64,000 nucleotides of DNA from Gymnogyps californianus (lineage: Eukaryota; Chordata; Aves; Accipitriformes; Cathartidae). The stretch is taken from the NCBI RefSeq assembly GCF_018139145.2, contig NC_059478.1:34699001-34763000 (forward strand), given 5' to 3'. The notes beneath the pieces are model-generated. The model ran no database searches, was not told the DNA's origin, and saw only the letters and a list, made by a program, of their open reading frames with translations. The position numbers and the translations under genes are program-made. Below are positions 49,740 to 62,572 of the stretch, piece by piece (the stretch's first letter is position 1; the number at the start of each line of letters is the position of its first letter).

Positions 49740-50300
49740 TAATGCTGACAGTTACATCAGCTTGCCCCATGCGACAGTCCTGGCTGGGTGCTGAGTAAGT
49801 AGAAAGCAGCTTAGCAGAAAAGGGCTGGAGGACCTGGTTGAGAAGTTGAGCTTGAGCCAACAGCCTGCCCTTGGAGCGAGGGAGGCCAGCCCGTACCGGG
49901 CTGGGTTATCGATAACGTACCCAGCGGGTTGACATGGTGTATCAGCAGAGGCTGAGAAAACTGGATTCGTTCAGCCTTAGGGAGAGAAGGGGAAGGGGAG
50001 AATCTCATTGCTGCCTTGAGATGTCCGATGGGAGGGTGTAGAGAAGACAGAGCCAACCTCTTCTTGTAACATGGGAAATTCTGACTTGCTGTAAGGAAAA
50101 AATGTTTTGCCTGGGAGAGTGGTCAAACGCGGGAACAGGGGCCAGAGCGGCTGTGGGATCACCATCCTTGGAGATGCTCAAAATTTGACAAGGCAAGGCT
50201 TGAGTAACCTGGTCTACTTGGACCTGCTTGCAGCAGGGTTTGGATGAGACTCTTCCAGAGGTCCCTTCTAACCTAAACTGTTGTGTGAGTCTGTGATTTC
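49740..50300 (+). mobile_element. CR1 LINE, older copy with internal deletion
   Basis: This is a degraded CR1 in forward orientation. Recognisable CR1 blocks occur in order: 'gcagaaaagggctggaggac' followed by 'gagccaacagcctgccctt' near 49815-49870; 'cagaggctgagaaaactgg' with 'ttcagccttagggagagaag' near 49945-49990; and a clear 3' end near 50200-50300 with 'cctggtctacttggacctgc', 'ccagaggtcccttctaacct' and 'agtctgtgatt'. Between the first two blocks the family would carry several hundred more bases, so a large internal deletion is inferred. The left limit is uncertain; I placed it where weak similarity begins. Stop codons and indels break any reading frame. Its divergence suggests an older insertion than the 6.4 kb element. 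Confidence 0.85.
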
Positions 50301-51759
50301 TGCGGTCCAGATGGATTAGAGTCCTTTCTTGCATATTGGCCAGCTCAGGTATCTCAGGAAAAAATGCAGATACCTTGCAGCTATGGAATAATCTGATTTC
50401 TTACTCAAGACTAGCTGTAACACTTGCAAGTTCCTGTGTATTGCCGCTAGGAAAAATCTTCTTACAAGACCACTGTGAAAAGAGGAAGAGAAAATAGAGG
50501 AGACAAGGGGAAAGCGTGATGATGAAGCAGAAAGCAGATGGTAAACGGTGTACAAGGATTACACACTAATATTCTGCATCTCAGCTGTAACCAGCATTAT
50601 TCTCTGTTGCAAACATTTCAGTTGGGTGTATGTCAAGTGCAAGATTTTCAGCAGGCAATGAAGGAGTGAATCTTGGTAAAAACTAGCCAAAGCGATGATT
50701 AATTTCCATACTAATCCATTCAGGTAGGCTTCCTGGGGCTTCCTCCATCCAAGGTTTTTCATGGTGTCCTGGCAGCCCCGTGCCCAGGGAATCCCTGGGC
50801 TATGGGATAGTGCATCCCCATTCTTGCTTCCACCTTAAATCTGGGAGGCAAAGCACAGTTAATCCCGATAGTTTTAACTTACTCAGAAAAAGCAAGGTGA
50901 ATAATATGTTCCTACTGTTACATATGAAGCTAAATTTTATATAAAAATTACCATCTAATGTAAGAATATGTAATTATTTAGAGGATCTTTCCAAATTAAA
51001 AATGCTATCAAAGGGACCTTTATTCAGGTGGTAACTGATACCTTCTTGGAAAAATACAGAAAACAGAAAAATCTCATCCACTTTAGTCATTTATGTTATT
51101 TTAATTTCTTTGTGTTCTTTGTGAGAAGACTGTTTTGAGAGAAGCTTTACAATTTAATTTGCTGACTCCCACACGCAGCACAATGCTATTGCCTCACAAA
51201 TGCAGCAGGTTAATGTGTAACCTGGAGCAAATCAGACTGTAATAAAAAAAAAGAAACATTTTGTTTTGCTTGAAACCTAATGCTGTTATCTGAGTTGCCA
51301 GTGAGGGTATCAGAATGTCTTCCACTGTCTTTTTACTTTTGTATTAGATTTGCCTCTAGTAGGGGAATATAAATAAATTTTATATGTGGGTTCCTAGAAA
51401 TTAATATCTGTTTAAAAGCCTTCTTTCTGCCACCTGGGCTGCAGTCGATGTGAAAATAACTTCTGTAGCTCATGGCAACAGCATTTGAATGGTTCCTAGC
51501 CTGTAGTTTGCCCAACAACTTTGAATTCAGAGTTGACGTGTTTAGCTGATGGCAACTCTCCCTCTCAATTAGCACGTGTGGCAATCGGGTCGGTGAGAGT
51601 GACTCAGTATTCTTTGTGCATCCTTCGGTGACCTAATGCTGGAGCTGCAGTCATGTCCTCTTCTTGTAAGGCAGGTAGTTTTCCTTCTTGCATTAGCCAC
51701 AGTAGCAGAGAGCGTAGCAGGAATTCCATCCTAGCCAAGAAGCCTTGCTAATGTAGTCT
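50301..51759. other. Unique non-coding DNA
   Basis: AT-rich sequence with nothing recognisable. Short frames on the minus strand (50316-50762) have no identifiable domain. Confidence 0.55.
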
Positions 51760-52265
51760 TAATTGGCAGGACAGCTAGAAGAGAGCACATTTAGTCCTTT
51801 GCAGAGACAATCCAAAAGTGCCCCCACACCACCACTGCATTTTCCAGCACCCTATAACAAACTTAAAACATGCTGCAAAGGGCAGAGGCTGCATCTGTAT
51901 TTTGCTCCAGGAAGAAAGAAGATGACACTAAAGATGTCATCGGTGTCCTCTCTGCAGTTGCAGAGCACTTGTCCGTGTAACTTCTGGACGATCCTATGGT
52001 TGGTCACTGTACAGAAGAATTTAACTCTCCTCTCCATGACACTCCTTGCCAGTTTGAGCTGGCAGGAGAATTTCTCCCTGGCTCCAGATGTCTTCCGTTG
52101 GCTCCCAGCCGGGCACGCTTACCAGCTCCTAAAAACGTAATGGTCCTGAGTGCAACTGCACTATTGACATCCGTACTGCAGAGGGAGGCACAATGCTCCT
52201 CTTCGCTCCCCCCAGAGCATTATCGTCCTTCCCCGTGCAGACCTAAGTCATCTGGTGTTCTCTAG
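51760..52265. other. Moderately GC-rich patch with opposed open frames; unclassified
   Basis: A 125-codon frame on the plus strand (51763-52140, TTG start) and a 61-codon ATG frame on the minus strand (52037-51852) overlap. The minus-strand product (MERRVKFFCTVTNHRIV...) has a protein-like composition with several Cys and His, and its codon use is not obviously random, but I do not recognise it. It may be a fossil of a transposon or exon, or chance. I see no repeat family that I can name. Confidence 0.25.
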
Positions 52266-55200
52266 AAGGCCAGCTTAATAGATGCTTATGTCCAGAACTA
52301 TGGTCATTGGCCTTGCCGTGCTTACACATTGCCAAATCTTGCTGGATTTGGACCGTTAATATAAAATTTTGGAAACCATCTCAAAGGAAAAGGACACACT
52401 TCCATAGCTGCATTGCCTGTTATGCATAGTTTAAAAATGAAATATAAGAACTGAGAGTTTTTTAGCATAAGCATTATCATGTATTTGGGGGAAAAAAAAC
52501 CAGAATACATTTAATTCTTATTTTTGAAAATTTGCAGTCAAGTGGAAAAATAAAATCCTAGAGGGGGTATTAAATGACTGCTGTCAAATACTGCTGCATG
52601 CAAAAAATGAGAGGGTATTGCTATAGAAGTATGCCATCACCTTGCTATTTGAAAAAGCAGTGCCTCATTTTAATAAATGTTATAGCTGTGACAGTGGACA
52701 GAGTTGTTTCAGTCTAGCAAGGAGCTTAGTTTGCACCTCTTATCCCAGAAGAAGGGCTGGCATGAGAATGTTTTAAGCTCTAAAAGTGTCACAAGCCTGA
52801 CATGGGTGTTGTTGCTTGTGGAATAAAGCAAGGAACAGAGTTTCTCACATCTCCTGTCGCGGCTGTGGGCCACTCCATGTAGACAATTGCGTGGGTTCGT
52901 GCTCACGGTAAGCCAGGCTGAGTCCTCACCGGTGCTGGAAGGGACAGTCGCGCGTTCCCAGGTGCTGCATCGTGGTCAGCCACACCGTAGCTGATCCGGT
53001 AGAAAATTAACTTGCAAAACAAACAAAAATATCTATTTCTGTGCAGCTCAGCAAAGTGAAATGCTCAGCCAGCAGCAGGAGGGAGAGGGCTGAAACTGTA
53101 CCCTGCCCTCCGTACTTTGGCACCTAAAGCGGACAGTTTTGTGGTTGCACCCACGTTGACATACCTGAGCTGGGCTGATTTAAAGGCAGCGGAGGCACTG
53201 CTTGTGCTGTATGTGCTAACTGGCGTTACTAACTGGCGTTATGCATTTACTGGGCGTCTGTGATTTCTGCTAGGCTTAGTGCTTCTGCAGCGCTTGGTTC
53301 GAGCAGCACTAGCTCGCTTACAGCCAGTGCATTCGTGCCCAGGTGAGCTGCAGGGCAGAGGAGACTTCAATGGCTGTGAATAAAATCTGCAAATCTAGCG
53401 AAGGAGGGACCCCTGACAGTGGTGGCTGTTGACTGTACAGCAATGTATAGAGGAAATGCAAGAGTCTGCCTTACCTGGAGTCATTGCCACGGCTGTAAGG
53501 AAAAGTTTTGTAAAGTGCCCAAGTCCCATGATGAGAAGGTCCTGTAAGCTCAGCCCTAGATCAGACCAGGGACTTGTCTTCTTCCTCTCTCCTTACGTCT
53601 TATATTTCCTTTATATCAATTAAAATTTAGTAGAATTACAGTTTTTCAAATGTTTCATCCCCAGTATCTTACAGATTGCATTTCTGCCTTACTGAGTTGC
53701 ATTTAATAGTAAGCTGCAGAAAGTGAAGTTTCTTTTTCGTCTTCATGTTTTGTTTTAATTCAGGTTTTGATATCTGAATGCTGTGCATATTGAGCTTTGG
53801 ACTAGCGGAAAGATTCATGACTGTATCTTGATTGTATTGAGAACTATGATTTTGTCCGTATTGTATAATGCGATGCCATGGACAATGCAGTAGCTTCATG
53901 GAAAAGTAATTATAGCATGTATGTACAAAAATGAAGGCATATTCTGCCGTCTCTTCTGGAAGCCCCTCGATGTGCATTGAGGCTGGAGCCCTCATTTTGG
54001 CAGTTGACTTTCTGGTTTTATCACCGTAGTATTAATTCCAATACATGTCAGTTGCTTATTTTGTTTTGCATTCCTTTTGATTTGAATGAGGGGAAAACCG
54101 ACATCAGCTCTGAAGGCTTTCTTAAAAAAAACAAAAACAAAACCCCCCAATTCTGATTTTCACTGGAGACTCCTGGGTAAACCTCGCCACCACCGCTGCT
54201 CAACAGTGTATTTTTATCCGCGAGCTCTGTCTCTGCAGGTAGCTGTGGGGGGTTGGCACTGTAATACAGGTTTTATGGTTTCCTGGTGGAATCCCACCGA
54301 ATCTCACAAGCCGTTTCCCGTCAGCAAATTCCCCGTTCAGCAATCTCTGTTGTAGGCATTTGGAGAGATCTTTTGGATGCATTTTATTTACCAAGTGTAT
54401 TAAAACGCCCACGCAGATGTCACTGTGGGTTTCTCGGTGAACGCTGTATTTAAAATGTTTAGACTGCGTGTTACTTGACTGATGGGGTGCAAATGGCTCA
54501 TTTTCAGCCATTGTTTCTACTGGTTAGATTGTAGCAGTCACTTTTTTAAAACTTTAGAGGCAGTAAATAAAGATATTGGTATGCAAAGATATTATTGAAT
54601 GGTTTTCGTAGGATGGATCTAACTGCTCTCTCTGCTCGATGGCTCTGTTAGGGGTTGCAGTGGACACACAAGCTGATCGTCTTGCCACTGACTAGTGCTA
54701 TCGAACGTACCGAATGTAATGGGACTAGCACTGGGCCATAATGATGAATAATATTGACTCTATTTAAAATTGCATTAATTGATAGAATAAAATTTCATTT
54801 AAAAGAGGATGTTGAACTCGCCCGCGGGCTGGATTTTCCTCAGCAAACCTCCCCTCCTAACACACCACCCACCACTTTGGCATACTCCTCTTCATGGACT
54901 TGGGACTGGTAATTTCAAACACCTTTTGCCAAGCAAATGAAGTGCTCGGAGGTATGTGTCAAATGGGAGGAGAAAGCTGTAGGTATTCACCTGGAGCTTG
55001 CCCGCAGCTTTTTCTCTCTCTCCAAGATTTAACTAGTTCTGGCGCATCTGCGGAACTGCATCTCCCCTCCACATTGCCTGTATCCCAGCATTATTGCTCG
55101 CTGCTGCTTCTCCTTTGGGCTGAGGGTTTAATGATTTGCAGTTCTTCGGATTTGAACCTCTCTCCTTGGAAAATTGGCTGGTGGTTCTCCTGGCAATTGG

Positions 55201-57482
55201 GAGGTAGAGATTTTCCAACAGCTGCTTCACCTGTTGCTTCTCCCAAGCACTGCTGGTATTCCCTTAGAGCGACATATCTGTGAGAACTGCTTCTTTCCCC
55301 CGTGCTCTTCCCAAAACCTTCCTTTGATTTATCTCTGTTGAAGACCAAGTTGAAGACCAGCGCTGTTTCTTTTTTGCCAAACCACCACCAGACATTGCTT
55401 AACATTATTAGCAGTACTACTGTCTTTAAAATTAAAACTTCTAATGACGTGGATCCTTGTTTCTTTCTGAAGAGGAGTGGAGTATATAAATAAAAGTGTG
55501 ATTTTTTTTCTTGACCTGGGGATGTGTAGGCACTGGTCTGGCCTTACAATCCTTAATGGTATTTTCTACTGCTTTATTTTTGTTGCAGTAACAGAGATGA
55601 AAAGTATGCGGTTCTGCAGAGAAAATCTTTCTTTTATGAAATCCCATAGTGTTCCGACCTCAGAATTTACTGATTAGGCATCAAATACAGCAGTCAAAGC
55701 CAGAAGAAATTGTTTCAGAGGTCTGTAAGCTTTAATTTGATTCCCTTTTGAATTGGCTCGATGTACTGAATCCTTGCTCAAGTCAAGTCCACTCTTTCTT
55801 CTTATATGATCTGTGTATGCTCATGAAAAATAAATATGAACTGTAAAAGAGCTCTGAGGTTTTGTAAGTATCTTGCTCAGAATAATAATGCAGTGCCATG
55901 AATTCAAGAGCAGCAGGGACATTTGGGAAAGTTTAGGGATGTTGATGCGTATTACTTTAATATGCAAGAGGATGCTGGGAATGACTGTTCATTTCCGCTA
56001 AAGTAGGATACATTTATGGTTTTCCAGAAAATCACTGGATTGCCTGTTTTCACTATACACTGATAAAGTCTTTAGTTTTTCATTTCATAACTCTCATTAG
56101 GTGCTGATTTGGAAAATATTTTGTTACGATAAGGTAAACTAGTCAACAGATTTTTCCCCCCCGTATAAGGATTTGTATATTTGTGCTGTAAAGATTTAAA
56201 ATAAAGATGTGGGAGAGGGAAGGAGGAGCCAGCCCAAACCTTTTTGTTTCAGTTTGCATCTGGTCAGCCTCCGATGATCACGTTTTATGACCGCCTGCCA
56301 GGAGTGGATGGAGCATACGCAGGACAGCTTCGGGGCAGGTGCTTGTCTCAGAAAAAGTGCTTTTTAAAAATCGGTCTTATGTGACTAGCTTGGTCATTGA
56401 ACCCTACAGGAATTAAGTTACTTTGGAATTCTTTTTTTTAATTTGTGCCTGCAAAGCAGTATGGCATCGCTAGCTCAGGCTGTGCTCTGAGTTGCTGCGG
56501 CTGGATTGCTCCTCCACCCAACTCAACATCTAAATCGAGCTCAGGTCCAGCTGCCGGCTGCGGGACTCGACAGGGAGAGAGAAAGGCAAACTCCCTTCGT
56601 TTACAAAAGTATTTTTTGCATTTCTGAATATCATGACTCTGATCTCTGACCTCTAGCCAAGGCTAAACAGAGGTTGGCCACGTTCAGGAAAGCTGAAGTC
56701 CTGTGAAAAACCACAGAATAGCTTTGTACCCTGTCAACTTGAAGAGCACTTCTTTTGGTGATGCTAAGTCAAATGAATTTCCACCACTTCTTTTTCAACT
56801 GTCTTAACTAATATCAACATCTTATGAACTGTCATATATTTCTGAGCTGTTATTAAATAGGATTAAAAAGTTCTGGCTGTGTTCATTCATAGGTACTCAG
56901 TGAATTTTATATGCAGCACACATTAGGATGGTTAATTTTTATTCCGATAGACCAGTTCCACACCTTACATCAACTCGCATCCTTGTACAGTTCCAGATGT
57001 TCTATTAACTTTATGCTTGTATGTAACGTGTAAAGTTTATTGTAAGTATGAAAGTGGTATTTAATTCTTGTTTTATCTCACACCTTCCACTTCACATTAA
57101 ATTATTAGTTTACATATTACTTTGGTGCAATGGAAAAGAGTAAATAACTTCATGATAAAAGAGTAGAGTCTAATTTTAAAGAGTTATGTATTTGCTGCTG
57201 CTGTCATTTTGATGCTTTCCTAGTATGTGATTTTCATATTTTTATATTACTCATGTTTGAAATAATGAATGTTAATGCCAATAAATTGTCACAAACAAAA
57301 AATAGAAAAGGTTACAGTTTATTATTGCATTTGTTTGACTAAAGATTTTTTTCTCAAGTTTTAACTTAAAATACCTTTTAATATTGTTAAAGTGTGGGTA
57401 TAGCAAATTGCCTTTCCAGTTGTCAAGGATTATCTGATGAGGGTACGGTGAGCTGATCCCTGTTTTGAAGCCTGCCATCGTT
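52266..57482. other. Unique non-coding DNA
   Basis: No exon or named transposon is recognisable. A CpG-bearing interval at about 52850-53000 (tcgcggctgtg, cagtcgcgcgttc) precedes the 13-bp duplication. A 129-codon ATG frame at 54894-55283 overlaps two reverse-strand frames and shows no recognisable domain. Confidence 0.55.
53216..53241. repeat. 13-bp tandem duplication
   Basis: The unit CTAACTGGCGTTA is present twice without a gap, at 53216-53228 and 53229-53241. Confidence 0.93.
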
Positions 57483-57926
57483 GGCGTTGTGGCTTGGGCA
57501 AGCTGATCTCTGTGCCTTGGTTCCCGCACGTGTACGGGGAGATGCGTGCAGGTAGTCCACGAGGAAAGCGCATCTTGCTGCCTCCAGCTCTTTACGGACC
57601 TCTTTCCCAAGGGACAGTTTGGACATACTGGCCTGACCAGTGGGTCTCCAGCTCCAGGCTTGAGATTCCCTGCTAGGAAACTGCGTCTCTGTCCCAAGCG
57701 TGGGTAGCTGCCAAATTCGATGGGATTCATGTGTTAAACTTTCCGGCGAGGGGCTGCCAGATTGGAGAAGCCTGATTTGTGGATCCCAGCAGGTTTGGGT
57801 GGGAACTAGGTACAGTGGTAAGTAAGCCTGTGGACTCGTGGATGGATGCAAAAATAGAATATTAGGCACGTGAAGAACCTTACTGGTGAAAGAGAAATTG
57901 CATATTGGCAGATTTGTGTGGATCAT
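57423..57926 (-). other. Longest ATG-initiated open frame (167 codons); probably not a gene
   Basis: This frame starts with a true ATG at 57926 and stops with TGA at 57425. It overlaps another 152-codon minus-strand frame (57730-57272) in a different phase, and both run through the MIR/L2-tail-like fossil at 57483-57556. The product is rich in Ser, Pro, Thr and Leu and has no recognisable domain, signal peptide or membrane segment. A 167-codon frame is about what chance gives in 64 kb of two-stranded sequence with a locally higher GC content. Confidence 0.2.
57483..57556 (+). repeat. MIR/L2-tail-like ancient SINE fossil
   Basis: The segment 'ggcttgggcaagctgatctc' followed by 'tgtgccttggttcccgcac' and 'tgtacggggagat' closely follows the conserved tail shared by MIR CORE-SINEs and L2 LINEs, whose typical form reads cttgggcaagtcact, ctctgtgcctcagtttccc, then a 'ctgtaaaatggggat' block. 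The order and spacing are kept over about 70 bases. Such fossils are known from reptiles and, at low copy, from birds. I cannot tell the SINE from the LINE version because only the shared tail is visible. Confidence 0.5.
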
Positions 57927-58072
57927 TTTCTCGGGGTTGATTCTTCTGAATTGACGTGCTTTTTTGGATCTGTCCTTAGTACATTTTTTTTAATATTCAT
58001 ATTGCATTTCAGTATTAAAGCACTATGGTTTGGCAGCATTTTATTTATACTAAATTTTTAGCTTTGTGAAAC

Positions 58073-58104
58073 TCATAATGAATTCATAATGAACTTCATA
58101 ATGA
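58073..58104. repeat. Triple TCATAATGA motif
   Basis: TCATAATGA occurs three times, at 58073-58081, 58084-58092 and 58096-58104, so the starts are 11 and 12 bases apart, close to one helical turn. It may be simple slippage or a cluster of binding sites for an AT-rich-site factor; the sequence alone does not decide. Confidence 0.9.
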
Positions 58105-59129
58105 GCTACCAGGACGATTAGCAAAAACGGGGCTTTAAAATTATTAGTGTATGTATTGCGTAGAAAGACCTATTTCGTGTGAGTGGTGGTGAAGTTGGGC
58201 TTGTTGAGTGAAATTTTCAAAGGTAGAACTGGGTTTTTATTAACAAATTTTATCATTGCTTTCATGTGCCCTACTTATGCTGATTGGTGTGTTGGAGACA
58301 TGTAACCAGTTATGTTTAATTATTTGTTAGCAAAATAGGAGTTTATCCTAGCGCTTACCTTCAGCCAGATCTCCCAACTATTGCTTATAGATCAGTCTCT
58401 AATTTTTTTAGTCTTTCTGGGACAGAATTCCAGATATTCTAACAAGATCTCATTGAAGTCGAAGGCAATTACACGTACCGGCTTCCCTCAGATAAAGAAA
58501 GAGTTAAAAATTGGTGCACCATGAGAATAATATAGCTGAAAGCACAATAAATTCCTCTTTTCAGTTTTGAAAGCAGTGAGCGCAGGGAGGAGAAAATTCG
58601 TAATGAAAAAGCTGGAATAAAATACATATTAAGCTGGTTTTTTTAAACAAGCTGAATTATTCATGTGGAGCTGAAATCCCACGGAGGGGCTACTGTGAGA
58701 TTAATAACCCACTCAGCCTTGTTAATGTCACTCGAAGCCCCCTCGGTAGAATTACTGTCATGTACAATTAGACAAACATTAATCTATATGTTACTGTTTT
58801 CTTTAGCAGAAATGACATTCAACTTGTTTGTTTCTGATTCTATTAACTAGATACAATTTTCAGCTAATATCAGACATAACAGTTTTCAGTTGCTCTTCAG
58901 ATTAAAAAAAAAATGTATTCACTGGCCTAGAAACCATTTTGTCCAATTCTTATGTCTAAACACACCAACACAGGAGGCTAATGTCTTCCAGATGTGTTTC
59001 TCACATGGGGGACTTCAGAGAAAAATCAGGTTCAGTCCAAGTTTCCATTCTCCAAAGTTCAGAAACAAATACATCTTACAACTGAGACTGCTCACCACTG
59101 GAAATGCTCTTTTGAGTTGTGAAGCCTCA

Positions 59130-59175
59130 GAGGTTTTCAGATGTCCACATTTGAGGTTTTCAGATGTCCACATCT
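59130..59175. repeat. 23-bp tandem duplication
   Basis: Two near-identical 23-base units are adjacent, 59130-59152 and 59153-59175. Both contain AGGTTTTCAGATGTCCACAT; they differ only in the last few bases (TTG against CTGA). Confidence 0.93.
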
Positions 59176-62100
59176 GAGACTTTGGTGGAGTTTTTGATTC
59201 ACCACAGAAAAATTGGCCAGTATCCTCGGTGACTTTGCAATATGATGCAAGAACAGAGGCAACTGTAGTTGCTTAATCTTCTTGACACAGACTGGCCTTG
59301 CTGCTTGTGCTCCCAATGAAGGATGGTTCTGTGGTCCATATTGCCCTCCACTCCATTTATGCATATTGATGACTTAATTTGACATGCAAGATGACCTAGA
59401 CCTCCCTTCTTTGTCATCCATAATGTTAAGACATCTGTTGCAGAACAGAATCAGATATACCCTAGAGATTGGAGGAATGAAAAACATTAAGCAGCTCAGC
59501 TTCCCATCATTCAAAACAAGACAGTTTTCACACCAGCTGCTTCCCGGTATATGTATTTTCTGCGACAATTGGGGCAATTTTCTGTCTCAGCAGGTAGATT
59601 GTCTCTTTGCAATATGTAGAGCTGTACACAGCCGTTGTTTAGGAGGAGCTGAAGAGACGGAGGTGCGATATTAGGATCCAACAACACAACTCTAAGTAGT
59701 GGATCTTTTCTCTCTGAACAGTAGGGGTTGAGCTGCATTTCTGATGAAGCATTTCTTAGGCAGACAGAGAAGTGTCATTTATCAGCTGTGAATTGCCTTA
59801 TTTAGGGGACTAGATCCATCTCTGAATTTTCTGCTGTTGTATCATTTGCTTTCAGAATAGAGAGAGAATTTAATATCTAACCTGCTTTTTGGGGAAGAGT
59901 AGCAATATATCGCATGCTGCAGCAATAATTTGTATTTCAGCCGGCCGGTCTTCCTGCGGCTGGAAGCGTGGGGCTGGGGGTGTACGCATAACACCCATAC
60001 GGTCACACTTTGACATTTGAAAAGGTCATCACATAACTACCACTTCTTGCTTCAAGCAGTGAGATCCCAACACACTGTACATACAAGAGTATTGTAACAT
60101 GAACGGAGAAGGACGTTTCACGAATGCCTGTTTATGATGATTGCAGACCGTGCTAAATCTGTGTAGCTTTGTTGCAATTCAGGGTTGTGTATTTACCATC
60201 AATCATGAAAACAGTTCTGCAATGCTACATTATTCTTCAATTGCTGTATGAATAATAGAGAAGCACCAAAAATACAGAAGGTGTTGGGTTGCACGTAGTC
60301 TCTGTTGGAGTCCTTCAGCCCTTTCATTCGAAGGAAGACACAAAGCACAACTGAAGAAGGGAGAGGATGTATTCTTCTCGAATCAACTTAAATAGAAAGG
60401 CAAGTAATGCTTATCTTCGGTCCACAAGGTAGAAAACCTTGCTCAGCCTGGCCCTACCTATTATATTTGTCATGTCAATGTAACTCTAAATCCTGGTCTT
60501 TAATAGGACGAGCTTCTGTAGAAGGAAGAGAAGATGGCCTCCCAGCTCTCCATCAGAAAGACGAGCAGATTTCTTTCAAGGCTGTCTGTGTTAACTTGTA
60601 TATTATGGTAGTTTTAGTCATCTGAAAGAGTTTCATACTTAGAGAAGCAGCATAACTTTTCCAAGTAGACTACAGTAGGATCTTCAATAGGATGTTCATC
60701 ATCTTCCCCATAATGATGTTTTCTGCCCAAAAGGCTGTTTATATATTGTCCTAAATATATGACAGAACTAATTCCTGGTTAATAGAAATACCAGATTTAC
60801 TGCTGTTTGTGGTAATATGTGGGGGTGATCTGTGAAAACACACATACCTCCCAAATCCAAAACACGACAGTCCTACCTTGCTGACTCAGCAGCAGTATCT
60901 ACATACACACATCTATTTGTATGTGATAACGTGAAGTGAAATTTAGCCTGAAGTCTCTTTTTCTCCTCTCACCTTCCCTGCCTCCCGTTACTTAATATTC
61001 TCTTTTTTCCCCCAGTACTTCCCCTGTAAATGACCCTACCATAGGTTGCCCACTCCAGTCTAACAGACCATCTGCTTCTGATTTTGTGTGAATCATTTAA
61101 GGGCATACGTTCCAGTTACAGCGCATTAACTTCCTTTTAAAGTATGGTCTAGACACGTAAGAAAATACAGTATTTCAGTACAAAGCTTTACATTTTCAAA
61201 TGGTGATTCAAGATTCATCTCTGTACCGACTCTTCTCAGTAGCTTTGATTCTTCTCAGGGAAGTGCTTTGGTCATGAAGAGATTAAAACTCTGTTTCAGC
61301 AAGAAACTTAAGAACATATTCAACATTAAGCACAATAATCTTTATCCATAAAAGCATTCAAATTCCCTTCCCTGTGATCTACCTCTGTTTGTTCAACTGA
61401 TTCAACTCACAAGTGTCATGACGCTTCCTTTTATTGAAACTCACTCTTTATTGTGGAAAAAACCCTGCAGTGTAATGTTTAATCAAAAAGAGGTGATGGT
61501 CAGAGAATAAATCTTTCTCATTTTAAAACATTTATACAAGGAAAAGGAAAATCTATCAGAAGCAAGTGGGAGAATCTCCAGAGAACGGCAAATACAAGTT
61601 AAGGGCTGTGAAAGAGTTGCGCTCCCGGGTTCAGTTTTGCTGTATGAAACATGAAGTTATAATTTTGTAAATCTTGTTTTTAATGATCCATTTCCCCAAG
61701 TAGCCTAGTAGTAGAATTTAACAGAAATAATGTTTTGATAATCTGTTCAGTGCATAGCAAAAATACCCTATAATTTATAAAAGTGTAAAAATTAACAATA
61801 GAATTAGAGAATGATATAAAATAACAGATTTATAGAATAAATAATGATATTATTCTTTAAAACTTCTACTTAGGAAAAAATATCAACTTTACAGCAGAAT
61901 TTAATAGACAATTCTTTTCCATTTATCTTTTCAGATAATCTTTTTGTAGAATTCAATTGGCATCTTTTTAATTGAAATGATACAGAGATTTTCTACAGTA
62001 AAAACACCGAGGAATCATAAGCAGAATAGAATTGGCCAATATATTTTAAACTAAACTATCCAGTTCCTTTTAACTAAGTTCCTCAGGCCTCATCATATTT

Positions 62101-62318
62101 ATATTTCTAGTGAAAGAGTCTACCTGCTTTCTCTGACTACAGGATTTTGATTCTTGAACAATTTTCACGCTGTGGATATGTTTAAGAGCGTGGCACTGGG
62201 ACTGCAGTAACAAATGCAAGCTTTTACCTTTGGTTCTGCTGGGAAAAGTAGTGCTGGTGAAAATCCAGAGCAGTTTACTCTTTGGGCCATTCTGTATTCT
62301 GACTCCTGGTCAGTTATA

Positions 62319-62572
62319 TCATAGAATAGAATCATTTAGGTTGGAAAAGAGCCTTAAGATCATTGAGTCCAACAATTAACCTAGCACTGCCAAGGCCACC
62401 ACTAAACCATGTCCCTAAGTGCCACATCTACACGTCTTTTAAGTACCTCCAGGGATGGCGACTCAACCACTTCCCTGGGCAGCCTGTTCTAATGCTTGAC
62501 AACCCTTTCGGTGAAGAAATTTTTCCTAATATCCAATCTAAACCTCCCCTGGCGCAACTTGAGGCCATTTCT
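62319..62572 (-). mobile_element. CR1 LINE 3' fragment
   Basis: This is a second CR1 in reverse orientation, from a different subfamily than the copy at 6.4 kb. The plus strand begins TCATAGAATAGAATCATTTA, which is the reverse complement of the octamer-like CR1 tail. It continues with the reverse complement of the last 250 or so bases of the element: 'ttggaaaagagccttaagat', 'cattgagtccaac', 'cctgggcagcctgttc', 'gaagaaatttttcctaatat', and ends near 'acttgaggccatt'. Only the end of the ORF and the short 3' untranslated part are left. There is no intact protein. The boundary on the right is where the match to the family fades and may be off by about 10 bases. Confidence 0.95.

Larger units (their letters stand above)
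57927..62318. other. Unique AT-rich non-coding DNA
   Basis: Apart from the TCATAATGA triplet and the 23-bp duplication, nothing is recognisable. Frames near 58890-59738 are short and overlap on both strands. The 61500-62060 interval is very AT-rich. Confidence 0.55.

Noticed and set aside
57272..57926. Overlapping minus-strand frames of 152 and 167 codons as a gene
   Set aside because: They overlap in different phases, cross a repeat fossil and have no recognisable domain. Length is near chance expectation.
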